64,000 nucleotides of DNA. Origin: Aquibacillus koreensis. GTDB lineage: Bacteria; Bacillota; Bacilli; Bacillales; Amphibacillaceae. Position 1 is the first letter of the stretch. Every line of letters begins with the position of its first letter. The translations under genes and the position numbers were made by a program. The notes beneath the pieces are model-generated. The model saw nothing but the letters and a program-made list of their open reading frames with translations. It had not been told where the DNA came from and did no database searches. The stretch spans positions 1 to 64,000 of the forward strand of contig NZ_JAOALK010000007.1 in the NCBI RefSeq assembly GCF_025154055.1, given 5' to 3'. This document shows positions 1-9,487 of the stretch, in pieces.

Positions 1-10
1 TCTCCATAAA
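1..10 (-). rRNA. 16S rRNA, extreme 5' end (partial)
   Basis: Read on the minus strand the first bases end in TTTATGGAGA, which is how Bacillus-type 16S rRNA begins just before the conserved GTTTGATCCTGGCTCAG; the rest lies outside the window. The upstream leader with boxA and the tandem promoters support this. The position of ygxA next to an rRNA operon is the same in B. subtilis (rrnD). Confidence 0.75.
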
Positions 11-127
11 GTGTTTGAGTGTTAACTCATTCAAAAAACTAGCTTTTTTCTTGCTTGACATAAATGATTGTTTTGTTCAGTTTTCAAAGATCAATGTGTG
101 TTGTTGTTTTTTTGCGACAACCTCTAT
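11..127 (-). promoter_or_regulatory. rRNA operon leader with boxA-like antitermination site
   Basis: The minus strand carries TGATCTTTGAAAA (81-93), matching the boxA element of Bacillus rrn leaders, followed by the familiar CTGAACAAAAC. BoxA recruits NusB/NusE for antitermination of rRNA transcription. An AT-rich stretch leads to the 16S start. Confidence 0.65.
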
Positions 128-156
128 ATAATATCAGGTTGCATTCTCAAAGTCAA
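128..156 (-). promoter_or_regulatory. rrn promoter, proximal
   Basis: Minus strand: -35 TTGACT (151-156), 16-bp spacer, -10 TATTAT (128-133). It is the closest of three promoters reading into the 16S gene. Confidence 0.65.
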
Positions 157-204
157 CAACTTTTTTGTTTTTTTGTTAATCACTTCGTTCGAAGCGACCA
201 ATTC

Positions 205-234
205 AATATAGCATAGGAACATTCACAAAGTCAA
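205..234 (-). promoter_or_regulatory. rrn promoter, middle
   Basis: Minus strand: -35 TTGACT (229-234), 18-bp spacer, -10 TATATT (205-210). It has the same -35 hexamer as its two neighbours. Confidence 0.6.
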
Positions 235-293
235 CCAGTATTTCAGCTTTCATTTGTGATGTGTAACCCGCCGCCTTTCTGACGACGGATATT

Positions 294-323
294 AATATAA
301 CACGATGGACGGTTCAGAGTCAA
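294..323 (-). promoter_or_regulatory. rrn promoter, distal
   Basis: Minus strand: -35 TTGACT (318-323), 18-bp spacer, -10 TATATT (294-299). The three promoters are about 80-90 bp apart, typical of stacked growth-rate-regulated rrn promoters. Confidence 0.6.
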
Positions 324-408
324 CATCTTTTATCATTTTTTCTCAACTTCACTATTCTTCTCTGGATTAGACCTTTACACGAAACCAATTCCTTCTATAG
401 AAGAAACA

Positions 409-1275
409 TCACATCACTTTGTATTTGCGATGGTAAATGCCTTGCCCTTTAGTCTCGACTTGAATCACTTCTAAGATCTGCTTACTCGTTAAGTATTCCA
501 CTAATGTGCTTAAATCTAACGCATATGATCTGACATCTGGATGTACCTTTAATTCGCCAAAGCTCCATGGTTCATCTTTGGAGCGCATGATCTCTAATAA
601 ATGCTCACAACAGCTTTTCGCTCTTGCGTTTAATGCAAATTCTACTGCTAATAGCATAAGTTCCACTCGTTTTTCTGTTTCTTCATTACTATTGATTAAC
701 TCTTCGTAAAGCTTAAACACTTCTGGATCGATCCGCTTCACTTGACTCCATACAAGAACTTCTGGATGGTAGCCTTTTTCAATAATCGCAAGACGGCCAA
801 GGTAATGTAAGGAACGAAGCACTCGACTGTAGGCATCTAAATAGTTGCCAGATGCAAATAAATCTTTTGACTCACTATAACTTCTTGTTAGTCTAGCAAA
901 ATCAATCGTAAGCTTTAAATTTCTTTTTTCTTGCGGAAAGGTTCTAAGTTCCTCTTTTAACATTGCAATATATTCATTGCGATCAAAAATTGCCTTCCCA
1001 TTTATAACCCATTCCACAGCACGTCGATATGTGCTTGTATCTATCCAGTTTTTCAGTAAACTTTCTTCCACTACATGAAGCGCAGCTGATTTCCCTTCAA
1101 ATTCATAGTGCTTTACTAGCCAAGGTTCAGTACCATCTGTAACTATAACAAGTAAGATAACATCAAAATTATCCGTTTCTGGACTGAACTCTTTGCTCTT
1201 TTCCATGATTAAGATTCCTAGTGTATTGGCATGACTCGCTCTTTCTTGGTAAATAGGACGCAATAAGTCTTCCAT
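409..1275 (-). CDS. ygxA: nucleotidyltransferase-like protein YgxA
   Basis: A 288-aa protein recognised as YgxA from its sequence and from its place beside an rRNA operon with ygzB and perR following, the B. subtilis order. YgxA proteins have a nucleotidyltransferase-like N-terminal half and a helical C-terminal half; no substrate is known. No signal peptide or membrane segment is visible. The gene is read toward the rRNA operon promoters. Family assignment is firm, function is unknown. Confidence 0.85.
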   Translation of the reverse strand: MEDLLRPIYQERASHANTLGILIMEKSKEFSPETDNFDVILLVIVTDGTEPWLVKHYEFEGKSAALHVVEESLLKNWIDTSTYRRAVEWVINGKAIFDRNEYIAMLKEELRTFPQEKRNLKLTIDFARLTRSYSESKDLFASGNYLDAYSRVLRSLHYLGRLAIIEKGYHPEVLVWSQVKRIDPEVFKLYEELINSNEETEKRVELMLLAVEFALNARAKSCCEHLLEIMRSKDEPWSFGELKVHPDVRSYALDLSTLVEYLTSKQILEVIQVETKGQGIYHRKYKVM

Positions 1276-1601
1276 TATATTTCCCCCACTATAAAACCCG
1301 ACAAATACACATGCCGAGTTTTTATATTTTTTTCTATTTATGTCTTGTTCTTAAAGCTTTATAAGCAAATTTATCTCTAGTAAAAACTATTTCGATAAAA
1401 TAGAGCCGAAATCCTTTTTTTATCTATGTATTTTATGTAACATACCTTTCGAAAATGGTAGCTATTTTTTTAGGGTCCTTGACGTCTTATAAACGAACAC
1501 ACCCTACTACCATTTTGCGCTTTCAATTAATATAGGAGCAATCCTACTTCTTCTCACGAAAAATATGCTATACTACGATTTGAACATATGGAGGGATTAA
1601 A
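1276..1601. other. intergenic region ygxA/ygzB with an imperfect inverted repeat
   Basis: About 330 bp between divergent genes. AAAATGGTAG (1452-1461) is matched by CTACCATTTT (1507-1516), with TAGGGT/ACCCTA nested inside, so the region could form a long imperfect hairpin. An extended -10 (TGCTATACT, about 1567-1575) probably belongs to the ygzB promoter. No gene is evident. Confidence 0.45.
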
Positions 1602-1982
1602 GTGGCCTTAAATTATTCAAATAAGATAAATAAGATTCGAACTTTTGCACTTAGTTTAATTTTTATTGGCTTTGGTGTGATGTACTTAGGAATTCTAGTT
1701 AAAAATGTAGCGTGGTTAATGGTCATTTTCTTTATTCTTGGTCTTTTGTGTATTGTATTTAGTACTGTCGTTTATTTTTGGATCGGTTTGCTATCAACGA
1801 GGGCAATTCAAATTATCTGTCCTTCTTGCGAGAAGCCTACCAAGTTATTAGGGCGCGTGGATGCCTGCATGCATTGCAAACAGCCTTTGACTATGGACAA
1901 GAATTTAGAAGGCGTAGAATTTGATGAGAAATACAATTCAAAAGAGTATCGTAAAGAATTGAGAGAAAAAGACAGCAAATAA
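1602..1982 (+). CDS. ygzB: UPF0295 membrane protein YgzB
   Basis: A 126-aa protein of the UPF0295 family, function unknown. The GTG start is chosen because GGAGGG lies a few bases upstream. Two membrane helices (about residues 12-33 and 37-62) are followed by a cytosolic zinc-ribbon-like part with two CxxC pairs (CPSC near 74-77, CMHC near 89-92) and a charged tail. It is divergent from ygxA and convergent with perR, as in B. subtilis. The cysteine pairs suggest metal binding, which is inference. Confidence 0.85.
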   Translation: MALNYSNKINKIRTFALSLIFIGFGVMYLGILVKNVAWLMVIFFILGLLCIVFSTVVYFWIGLLSTRAIQIICPSCEKPTKLLGRVDACMHCKQPLTMDKNLEGVEFDEKYNSKEYRKELREKDSK

Positions 1983-1996
1983 TTATACTTGCACAT

Positions 1997-2030
1997 AAAA
2001 ACAATCCACCCGAATAGGTTGGATTGTTTT
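1997..2030. terminator. bidirectional terminator ygzB/perR
   Basis: Hairpin AAACAATCCA ... TTGGATTGTTT followed by T7 on the plus strand and A-rich on the other side, between the convergent ygzB and perR genes. Confidence 0.8.
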
Positions 2031-2070
2031 TTTATTTTAATAATATATCCTCTTAAAAAGGACTAATTTG

Positions 2071-2514
2071 TTAAACGAGTTGTTTCTTACTTTCTTTACA
2101 CTCTTTACACACACCGTATATTTCCATTCGATGATGACTTACATCAAAACCTGTAACTTGTTCCGCAAGTGATTCCACTTCATCCAAACTCGGATAATGA
2201 AAATCAACTATTTTTCCACAAGAGTCACAAATAATATGGTAATGCTTCGATGTGTTGCAATCAAATCGACTAGAAGAATCCCCGTAGGTCAATTCTCTTA
2301 CTAAACCGATCTCACGAAATACGCGAAGATTGTTATATACTGTTGCTACGCTCATATTCGGAAATTTCCCTTCGAGCGCTTTGTATATATCATCTGCGGT
2401 AGGGTGGATTTCTGCATTTAATAAGAATTCTAGTACCGCATGACGCTGTGGTGTAATTCTAACTCCTGATTCTTTCAACTTTCCAACAGCTTCTTGAAGT
2501 CTTACTTCAGTCAT
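2071..2514 (-). CDS. perR: peroxide-responsive repressor PerR
   Basis: Fur-family peroxide sensor that represses oxidative-stress genes with Fe2+ or Mn2+ and is inactivated when H2O2 oxidises metal-bound histidines. I start at the ATG of 2514, with AGGTG seven bases upstream, rather than at an upstream TTG/ATG. This 147-aa reading places His37, Asp85, His91, His93 and Asp104 and the zinc cysteines 96/99/136/139 exactly at the B. subtilis PerR numbers. An N-terminal winged helix precedes the dimerisation domain. Likely autoregulated through the upstream PerR box. Confidence 0.95.
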   Translation of the reverse strand: MTEVRLQEAVGKLKESGVRITPQRHAVLEFLLNAEIHPTADDIYKALEGKFPNMSVATVYNNLRVFREIGLVRELTYGDSSSRFDCNTSKHYHIICDSCGKIVDFHYPSLDEVESLAEQVTGFDVSHHRMEIYGVCKECKESKKQLV

Positions 2515-2614
2515 CGTCATGCACCTCACTTTCAAATAAAATAGGATAAAGTAAGCATCGGTTATCTATTACCAAGTATATTACTACAGCTATTGTATTC
2601 TAACAATTATTATT

Positions 2615-2629
2615 TTATAATTCTTATAA
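2615..2629. promoter_or_regulatory. PerR box upstream of perR
   Basis: TTATAATTCTTATAA matches the 7-1-7 PerR/Fur-type consensus TTATAATNATTATAA at all but one of the 14 defined positions. It sits about 100 bp upstream of the perR start, near a weak promoter (TTGTTA - 17 - TAATAT on the minus strand). Confidence 0.7.
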
Positions 2630-2692
2630 TTAGTGTACTTTTTAATAAACATTCTGTCAATAAAAGTATATTATTATAATGCTATTTTTATG

Positions 2693-3253
2693 CTATTCGT
2701 CCACCTTTAACAGCAATTCTTTACCACCTAATGACTGATTCACATACCTTGCTGCAACAAATAAAAAGTCCGATAGTCGATTTAAAAAGATAAGGACGAT
2801 ATCCTCTTTCAATTCATCTAGTAAACCTACTGCATGTCGTTCCGCTCTTCTTACAATTGTTCTAGCAGTATGTAAGGCTGCGGAAGCCTGATGACCAGAG
2901 GGTAAAATAAAGTTTTTTAGAGGTGGAAGTTGCTCGTCCCACCTATCTATTTGACTTTCCAGTTGATCAATATGCGCTTGTCTAAGTTTCCATGTCACTT
3001 CTTTATCACTCGGCGTTGCTAATTCCGCTCCTGCATGAAACAACCAAGTTTGTATTTTATGTAACATATCCAAGAAGTCTTCTTTCCCTTCCCACTCAGA
3101 CGCTTCCGTTACATAACTAACGGCTAATCCAATCATTGAATTTGCTTCATCACAGGTTCCGTAAGCTTCCACTCTCAAATCATTTTTCGCAACACGTTTT
3201 CCATATATTAAAGAAGTTTTCCCTTTATCACCTGATCTAGTATAAATCCTCAT
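2693..3253 (-). CDS. cob(I)alamin adenosyltransferase, PduO type
   Basis: A 186-aa ATP:cob(I)alamin adenosyltransferase that converts reduced corrinoid to adenosylcobalamin. The family N-terminus is plain: the ATP-binding RIYTRSGDKGKTSL (residues 2-15) and the following ...CDEANSMIG segment, then the conserved RRAERH near residue 136-141. Resembles B. subtilis YvqK. It starts only 2 nt after the stop of the upstream dehydrogenase gene, so the two are co-transcribed. Confidence 0.9.
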   Translation of the reverse strand: MRIYTRSGDKGKTSLIYGKRVAKNDLRVEAYGTCDEANSMIGLAVSYVTEASEWEGKEDFLDMLHKIQTWLFHAGAELATPSDKEVTWKLRQAHIDQLESQIDRWDEQLPPLKNFILPSGHQASAALHTARTIVRRAERHAVGLLDELKEDIVLIFLNRLSDFLFVAARYVNQSLGGKELLLKVDE

Positions 3254-3255
3254 CC

Positions 3256-4206
3256 TTAATACCCCCTCTTCAAATCAATCTTATTTATGTAATTCGTTTC
3301 CCCAAGCATGTACTTTTTAAAGTTCTGCTCAAAAATTTCAATCGCTCTTGGGATATAATAAGGTGTTCTACTTGAGATATGAGGTGTTAATGTTACATTT
3401 GGATGACCCCATAATGGGTGGTTTTTGGGTAATGGTTCCTGTTCAAACACATCCAGGACAACATGAGCAAGTTCTTTTTGATCTAAAGCATCGATAAGTA
3501 TTTCACTTTTTACGGCATTTCCTCGTCCCATATTTAAGAATACAGCTGTCTTCTTCATTTGACTAAAATGCTCCGCTTGATAATAATCAATGGTTTCGTC
3601 TGTGCTCGGTAAGATTGATATCACAAAATCTACTTCTGGTAGGATGCCTGAGAGTTCATCCATCGTATGTACCTGATCGAAATGCTCTTTTTGTGCTCCA
3701 CTTTTTGAAACTCCGATCGTTTTCATTCGAAACGCTTTTGCTAATCTCGCTAACTCCTGGCCAATGGCACCGGCACCAACTACTAGCATTGTTTTTCTAC
3801 TTATCTCATCGACAGGGATATTTCGATCCCAATGGTGTTGTTGTTGATTTTCGATTACGACCTTCGTATTTCGATATACTTGAAGGAGCATTCCAATCGC
3901 ATATTCCGCCATTTGAACTTTGTGGATCCCTCTTGCATTTGTCACAAGGATATTCCGCTCGCTTATAGCCGCAAGTGGCATTTCTTCCAGCCCAGCGGAA
4001 ATTACCATAATCCATTTCAGTTTCGTTGCCTTTGCGATGATTTCCTCATTCAAGTCTTCCCCGTATGTAACAAGTACTTCCGCTTCTGGCAGTTCCTCCA
4101 TCGCTTGTTCGATGTTTTCGTAAAATTGAAATTCTATGTCCGGGTATGTATCAATCAGGCTTTGACATGATTGTTTAATTTCAGTTGTTGTTGATAATAC
4201 AAGCAA
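3256..4206 (-). CDS. D-isomer-specific 2-hydroxyacid dehydrogenase
   Basis: A 316-aa NAD(P)-dependent dehydrogenase of the phosphoglycerate/glyoxylate reductase superfamily. The nucleotide-binding GAGAIGQ is near residues 143-149, followed by the catalytic Arg/Glu/His arrangement (NMGRGNAV near 225; HISSRTP near 276). TTG start with AGGAGG well placed upstream. Substrate cannot be read from sequence. It is translated immediately before the cobalamin adenosyltransferase gene; a functional link is not obvious. Confidence 0.85.
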   Translation of the reverse strand: MLVLSTTTEIKQSCQSLIDTYPDIEFQFYENIEQAMEELPEAEVLVTYGEDLNEEIIAKATKLKWIMVISAGLEEMPLAAISERNILVTNARGIHKVQMAEYAIGMLLQVYRNTKVVIENQQQHHWDRNIPVDEISRKTMLVVGAGAIGQELARLAKAFRMKTIGVSKSGAQKEHFDQVHTMDELSGILPEVDFVISILPSTDETIDYYQAEHFSQMKKTAVFLNMGRGNAVKSEILIDALDQKELAHVVLDVFEQEPLPKNHPLWGHPNVTLTPHISSRTPYYIPRAIEIFEQNFKKYMLGETNYINKIDLKRGY

Positions 4207-4342
4207 TTGTTCTCCCTCCTATTTAACATTTATTATATAGCTTTTACTAAGATAGCTAAAATATATTGCAGTAGTGACTAGATTTTTTTATGTTTTTTTC
4301 CAGAGACTCGGGTTGAATACTACTATAAATAAGGTTTAGTCC

Positions 4343-4379
4343 AAAAAAAAAAAAGCACAAGGAAGGGAAGTCCTTGTGC
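4343..4379 (-). terminator. terminator of the aminopeptidase gene
   Basis: Minus strand: GCACAAGGA / TCCTTGTGC stem (4355-4363, 4371-4379) followed by about 12 T. It ends the transcript from the gene at 4478. Confidence 0.8.
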
Positions 4380-4477
4380 CACTCATATATTCTATATTAT
4401 ATGAAAAGGGGAGGTTTTAGGGTTCTAAGATACTATATGTAGCCCCTTACCTCTTTGTATAGAAGGTTTGCCTACTT

Positions 4478-5587
4478 TTACGACAAATTTTCTGGATTTA
4501 GGCCTTTTAATTCTTCTAGTACAAACTGTCCGTCTTTTCGAATAAGTACATCATCAAAATATATTTCCCCACCACCATATTCTGGTCGTTGAATGAGTAC
4601 CATATCCCAATGGACAGCAGAGTCATTTCCGTTTTGCGCGTCATCATAGGCAGCACCTGGCGTGAAATGTAGACTACCTGTGATTTTCTCATCAAATAGA
4701 ATATCTCCCATTGGTTCGGTGATTTTTGGATTTAATCCAAGTGCGAATTCACCGATATAACGAGCGCCCTCGTCTGTATCCAGTATCTTATTCAATTCCT
4801 CTGTTTTATCTGCTGTCGCCTTGACTATTTTTCCATTTTCGAATGTTAGCGACACGTTATGAAATGTAATTCCTTGATAAGGACATGGGGTATTATATGT
4901 GATCGTACCATTGACGCTATCCTTTACAGGTGCAGTGTAAACTTCACCGTCCGGGATGTTTAACTCACCATAACACATTACTGCAGGAATATCTTTAATG
5001 GAAAAAGTTAAATCGGTTCCTTCTGCCGTAATTCGGACTTGATCTGTACGGTCCATAAGATCCTTTAATGGTCTCTGGGCCTCTTCCATTTTGTTATAAT
5101 CTACGGTACATACCTCGATTAAATAATCATAATATTGGTCATAGCTCATCGTCGCTTTCTGGGCAGCACCTTGCGTTGGGTAATTTAGCAACACCCACTT
5201 TTTATTATCCACCAGAAAGTCATTTGACGGCTTTAGTAGTCGCCCAGATATTTGCCATTTTTCTGCCGGAACATCACCGAACTCTGCATCATTTTCTTCG
5301 CCAATAATTTGGATAAATGCATCAAGGTCTTGGTATTTAGCCATGTTCCATTTATTCATAAGTTCGTATTGCTCTTCTTTTGATTCTGTAATCATAAGCC
5401 TTCTTACTTCATCATCAAACAATTCAGCGAATGGGAGCGCCTCATATGTGTATGCTTTTTCGATTAGTTCTTTTATAAGGGGTTTTGTATTCGTGTTCCC
5501 TGAAATAAGCACCTTTTCACCCGGTTTTATTTTTAAGGAATGCTTTAAAAGCAAATCTGCTAGGTCCGCTAAGCGTGGATCTTTCAA
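4478..5587 (-). CDS. M29-family metallo-aminopeptidase
   Basis: A 369-aa cytosolic aminopeptidase of MEROPS family M29 (AmpS/PepS/AmpT group), which removes N-terminal residues using two cobalt or zinc ions. Family landmarks occur in order: the GELNIPDGEV segment, GARYIGEFALG, GSLHFTPG and SAVHWDMV, which supply Glu and His metal ligands. Somewhat shorter than B. subtilis AmpS. Transcribed alone, with its own terminator. Confidence 0.9.
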   Translation of the reverse strand: MKDPRLADLADLLLKHSLKIKPGEKVLISGNTNTKPLIKELIEKAYTYEALPFAELFDDEVRRLMITESKEEQYELMNKWNMAKYQDLDAFIQIIGEENDAEFGDVPAEKWQISGRLLKPSNDFLVDNKKWVLLNYPTQGAAQKATMSYDQYYDYLIEVCTVDYNKMEEAQRPLKDLMDRTDQVRITAEGTDLTFSIKDIPAVMCYGELNIPDGEVYTAPVKDSVNGTITYNTPCPYQGITFHNVSLTFENGKIVKATADKTEELNKILDTDEGARYIGEFALGLNPKITEPMGDILFDEKITGSLHFTPGAAYDDAQNGNDSAVHWDMVLIQRPEYGGGEIYFDDVLIRKDGQFVLEELKGLNPENLS

Positions 5588-5721
5588 TACTATCTCCTCC
5601 TACTTGGTTATTCTTTCGTATTTATTCTTTATTCGTGCTACATAAGCAAATTCCTTTTGCATGAAAGATAAATACGGCACAAGTAGGAGATCACCTCCAC
5701 CTCAGGACTTAGAAAAAACGC

Positions 5722-5772
5722 ATGGGGACGGTTCTTGTGTGCACGTTTCGTGCTCACAAGAACCGTCCCCAT
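5722..5772. repeat. long palindrome, GGGACGGTTCTT family, copy 1
   Basis: ATGGGGACGGTTCTTGTG (5722-5739) is matched by its exact reverse complement at 5755-5772, with an inner GCACG/CGTGC stem and a 3-nt loop. It lies immediately 3' of the DUF3231 gene. Related palindromes occur at 6853-6932 and 11180-11242. Such elements are expected to act as terminators or to be REP-like elements mobilised by Y1 transposases; that link is inference. Confidence 0.85.
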
Positions 5773-5777
5773 GTTTC

Positions 5778-6776
5778 CTATTTTTGCAGTTTGTTTCTGT
5801 CGGTGGTTTGTGGTGGTTTTTCCATCCACCCTTCTCCTATTGCTATTTTTGCACCAGTGGATGCGTATTTTCCTACTTTGGCAATTAATTGCGTATAGGA
5901 TGCGATTAAGTCTGTCCGCATACTTGCCGCTAAACCTTGTCCTAGCATACCCATGGAGATTGTAGATAGAATGGAACTCAATCCCATCATTATCTTGTCC
6001 GAAAACGGAGCAACTTTACTATCCGTAATCGTTGAATCGGATGGGAACGGTGAATACGTATGATTTTTATCTAACGTATTTTGAAGTGTTTTAATCACGT
6101 CAGTTGCTAACTTATAGCCATCTTGAAGATGTTGTTTCACTTTATTCGATGCAGTAACTTGTGTTAGGGCATCCATTAAGGTCCTACCAATGGCATTTGC
6201 CTCAATATTATTAGATAAGTGGTTGATTTCAATCGCCAACAAGGATCTTTTATTCGTTGTTAGAATACCAGAAAGAAAAGAATCATCTTCTATAAACTCC
6301 ACCTTAGTAGGATAGTTCATGTAAGGGGTTCGTACCAAGATTCCTTTAACTTTCATAAGATTAATAACTCTATTATATAACTCCGTACTCTCATTTATTG
6401 CCGCTCGGTAATAGGCTAACGTATCTTCTCGATAAGATGTACCTAACGCCATACCGTTTATGCTAGCACCTGTTCTCGCCATGAACTGTAAAAATCTTAA
6501 ATAATAAGTATCGGAAAATAACCTTGGTGCCTCTTCGTTGACATCCGCATCCGTGTACCCTTGTGGAATCGGAATACCTTCTTGTTGAAAAATGCTTGTT
6601 ACCGATTTTAAATGCCCTTCCGAAAGTGCTTTTGAAAATTGCACAATCTCCTTAATGTCTGGGTCTTCTACATTTGCAATAAAATGCTTCATCAAACATA
6701 TATTTAAACTCTCTGCCATATAGGAGCCCCAGATGCTCCCCAACTCTGATGAGGCTAAATTAGGATTATGATCCAC
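5778..6776 (-). CDS. DUF3231 protein
   Basis: A 332-aa helical protein of the DUF3231 family, found in spore formers, with a ferritin-like fold predicted in the family. Two similar halves are visible: NPNLASSELGSIWGSYM... near residue 4 and an equivalent ...NNIEANAIGRTLMDAL region in the second half. Function unknown; coat or spore-associated roles are suggested for relatives. GTG start with GGAGG eight bases upstream. The stop codon abuts a long palindrome. Confidence 0.8.
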   Translation of the reverse strand: MDHNPNLASSELGSIWGSYMAESLNICLMKHFIANVEDPDIKEIVQFSKALSEGHLKSVTSIFQQEGIPIPQGYTDADVNEEAPRLFSDTYYLRFLQFMARTGASINGMALGTSYREDTLAYYRAAINESTELYNRVINLMKVKGILVRTPYMNYPTKVEFIEDDSFLSGILTTNKRSLLAIEINHLSNNIEANAIGRTLMDALTQVTASNKVKQHLQDGYKLATDVIKTLQNTLDKNHTYSPFPSDSTITDSKVAPFSDKIMMGLSSILSTISMGMLGQGLAASMRTDLIASYTQLIAKVGKYASTGAKIAIGEGWMEKPPQTTDRNKLQK

Positions 6777-6852
6777 CTTAATACCCTCCTTATGTAATTC
6801 ACCACTTTAAATTTCCCATTATTTTTCCAAATATACATATGGAAACAGAGGC

Positions 6853-6932
6853 GGAAACAGGGGGACGGTTCTTCCGTTCACGTTTTTCTTCTTAACGAAA
6901 AAAAGAAACGGAAGAACCGTCCCCCTGTTTCC
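6853..6932. repeat. long palindrome, GGGACGGTTCTT family, copy 2
   Basis: Perfect 26-bp inverted arms (6853-6878 and 6907-6932) beginning GGAAACAGGGGGACGG, with a 28-bp loop. Partial extra copies flank it (GGAAACAGAGG at 6841; GGGACAGT in reverse near 6936-6943), so the locus looks composite. It lies between bcp and the DUF3231 gene. Confidence 0.85.
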
Positions 6933-6965
6933 AGGAACTGTCCCTCCGTTTATATATCGTTCATT

Positions 6966-7436
6966 TTATTTTAGGTTTTCGCGGATGAAGGTTAGTGCGT
7001 CATCTACGTGTCCTTTTACTTTTACTTCGCGGTATTCTTTTTGGAGTACGCCTTCTTTATCAATGATAAACGTGGAACGCACGATACCCATGTATTCTTT
7101 TCCGAATTTTTTCTTCAACTGCCATACGCCGTAATCTTCCGCTACTTTATGGTCCTCATCAACTAACAATTGGAATGGAAGCTCGTGTTTGTTGATAAAT
7201 TTCTTATGGCTTTCTTCTGAATCAGGGCTCACACCTAAGATTACTGCATCTAAATCAGCAAAGCTTTCGTGATTGTCACGGAAATCACATGCTTCAGTCG
7301 TACAACCCGGTGTATCGTCTTTCGGATAAAAATACAACACGACATTTTTACCTTTATAATCAGATAGTTTTACAGTTTCACCATTATTCGCTTTCAATTC
7401 AAAACCTGGTGCTTGGTTTCCTACTTCTAAACTCAT
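6966..7436 (-). CDS. bcp: thiol peroxidase Bcp (atypical 2-Cys/1-Cys peroxiredoxin)
   Basis: A 156-aa thioredoxin-fold peroxiredoxin that reduces H2O2 and organic hydroperoxides. The signature DTPGCTTEACDFRD is present with peroxidatic Cys45 and Cys50. GGAGG lies just upstream of the ATG. It is equivalent to B. subtilis YgaF and lies in the same segment as perR, though no PerR box is evident at its start. Confidence 0.93.
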   Translation of the reverse strand: MSLEVGNQAPGFELKANNGETVKLSDYKGKNVVLYFYPKDDTPGCTTEACDFRDNHESFADLDAVILGVSPDSEESHKKFINKHELPFQLLVDEDHKVAEDYGVWQLKKKFGKEYMGIVRSTFIIDKEGVLQKEYREVKVKGHVDDALTFIRENLK

Positions 7437-7491
7437 CTATATTACCTCCAATGTACTAACATACTATAAGCGTATCCAATTTGGACGATAC

Positions 7492-7953
7492 TTACAAATA
7501 ATCCACTTCATGTTTCTTCTCTTTTTCTTGCTCTCCTCGTTCATCATCATCCTTCTCCTTCGACTCAAGCCAAACCTTCAAGAAAAACGCAGCAGGTAAA
7601 AGGTATCCGATCATCGCTTCTAATAAAGCAAGAAGTCTCCCCCAGCCAATTGGCGTAATATCCCCATAACCTACCGTCATCAGTGTTACACCACTGAAAT
7701 ACATCGAATGGGCAAGCGACTCAAGCACACCTACTTCTTGAAGCACTCCGCCCTCGACTAAGATGACGCCACTAAACGATAGCATAAAATATAATAGTCC
7801 AAAACTTATTAACACACTAAAATATACAAGAATTAATGTGTAGAAAATTTCATAAGAGAAATAACTTCGTTGGTAGGACTTATGATGAAAAAAAGAATAT
7901 AAACTCCCACCCAATAACACAATAATTAAGATGATGGCGACCACTGCAACCAT
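7492..7953 (-). CDS. two-TM potassium channel
   Basis: A 153-aa ion channel protein with the K+ selectivity filter TVGYGD between two transmembrane helices, preceded by two further hydrophobic segments, and a charged KEKDDDERGEQEKEKK tail. The ATG at 7953 is preferred over a GTG at 7971 because AAAGGGG precedes it by seven bases. No RCK domain is present, so regulation is unknown. Confidence 0.85.
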   Translation of the reverse strand: MVAVVAIILIIVLLGGSLYSFFHHKSYQRSYFSYEIFYTLILVYFSVLISFGLLYFMLSFSGVILVEGGVLQEVGVLESLAHSMYFSGVTLMTVGYGDITPIGWGRLLALLEAMIGYLLPAAFFLKVWLESKEKDDDERGEQEKEKKHEVDYL

Positions 7954-8145
7954 TCCAATACCCCTTTCCACCTAGACCAATAACGCCCTCTTTCAAAAAT
8001 TACGCTTGTCTCTATTTATAGATTACGATAGGAAAACGCGAGTCATGCCAATTAATCTAGTGGAAGCTAACGCTAGCTCCGTATTTTCCGCGAGAATCTT
8101 TTAGTGATAAAATAGGTATCGATACTGTTTATTGGAGGAAAAATC

Positions 8146-9435
8146 ATGCATATAACTAATTCAGAAAAATTACATAAAGAAGCACAAGAGCACATTGTTG
8201 GCGGAGTGAATTCACCATCACGCGCCTATAAAGGGGTTGGTGGCGGGACACCGGTCTATATGGAGAGAGGAGAAGGCGCTTATTTTTGGGACGTCGATGG
8301 CAATAAATACATCGATTACCTTGCTGCTTATGGTCCAATCATCACTGGGCACGCGCATCCTCATATAACACAAGCTATCGTAAAGGCCGCACATAACGGT
8401 GTGTTATACGGCACGCCCACTGCACTCGAAAACACATTTGCAAAATTGTTAAAAGACGCTATTCCTTCCTTAGAAAAGGTTCGTTTTGTAAACTCTGGGA
8501 CAGAAGCAGTAATGACGACGATCCGTGTTGCAAGAGCGTACACGAATCGGGATAAGATCATTAAATTTGCTGGTTGTTACCACGGCCACTCGGATATCGT
8601 TTTGGTTCAAGCTGGATCCGGTCCATCTACACTTGGTAACCCTGACTCTGCCGGCGTAACAAAATCTACAGCACAAGAAGTGATCACCGTTCCATTTAAT
8701 GACATCGACGCATTTAAAGAAGCACTCGATCATTGGGGTGATCAAGTTGCCGCGGTGTTAGTCGAACCGATCGTCGGTAACTTCGGAATTGTCGAACCAA
8801 AGCCAGGCTTTTTACAACAAGTAAATGACCTGATGCACGAAGCGGGCGGATTAGTCATCTATGATGAAGTAATTACCGCTTTCCGTTTTACCTATGGAAG
8901 TGCCCAACAATTAGTAGGGGTAGAGCCTGACATGACTGCTTTAGGAAAAATCATCGGTGGAGGCTTACCTATCGGTGCTTATGGTGGAAAAAAAGAAATT
9001 ATGGAACAAGTTGCTCCGCTTGGGCCTGCTTACCAAGCTGGTACAATGGCAGGAAATCCTGCATCGATGACAGCTGGCATTGCCTGTCTAGAAGTACTAA
9101 AGGAACCAGGCACGTACGAAAAGTTAGATCGACTTGGCCAAATGTTAGAAGAAGGGATTCTCCGTGCGGCAGACAAACACAACATCGCTATCACTGTTAA
9201 TCGTTTGAAAGGTGCATTGACTGTCTATTTCACAAAAGAAAAAATCGAAAACTACGCACAGGCAGAGGCAACCGATACCGAGCAGTTTGGTAAATTCTTT
9301 AAACTTATGCTTAGACAAGGAATTAATCTTGCTCCATCCAAATATGAAGCATGGTTTTTAACCATTGCACATACGGAAAAAGATATCACAGAAACACTCA
9401 AAGCTGTTAACCACGCGTTTGAACAAATGGCTTAA
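8146..9435 (+). CDS. gsaB: glutamate-1-semialdehyde 2,1-aminomutase
   Basis: A 429-aa PLP enzyme converting glutamate-1-semialdehyde to 5-aminolevulinate in tetrapyrrole synthesis. The PLP lysine is Lys268 in ALGKIIGGG, and the YDEVITAFR motif is at about 239-247. In this neighbourhood it corresponds to GsaB, the second aminomutase gene of Bacillus, rather than HemL of the hem operon. TTGGAGG upstream; a strong terminator follows. Confidence 0.93.
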   Translation: MHITNSEKLHKEAQEHIVGGVNSPSRAYKGVGGGTPVYMERGEGAYFWDVDGNKYIDYLAAYGPIITGHAHPHITQAIVKAAHNGVLYGTPTALENTFAKLLKDAIPSLEKVRFVNSGTEAVMTTIRVARAYTNRDKIIKFAGCYHGHSDIVLVQAGSGPSTLGNPDSAGVTKSTAQEVITVPFNDIDAFKEALDHWGDQVAAVLVEPIVGNFGIVEPKPGFLQQVNDLMHEAGGLVIYDEVITAFRFTYGSAQQLVGVEPDMTALGKIIGGGLPIGAYGGKKEIMEQVAPLGPAYQAGTMAGNPASMTAGIACLEVLKEPGTYEKLDRLGQMLEEGILRAADKHNIAITVNRLKGALTVYFTKEKIENYAQAEATDTEQFGKFFKLMLRQGINLAPSKYEAWFLTIAHTEKDITETLKAVNHAFEQMA

Positions 9436-9454
9436 AGGAGATATTCACATTTTG

Positions 9455-9487
9455 GACCAAATCGACATTGGGTTTGGTCTTTTTTTT
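9455..9487 (+). terminator. gsaB terminator
   Basis: GACCAAA (9455-9461) pairs with TTTGGTC (9473-9479), followed by T8. Confidence 0.85.
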
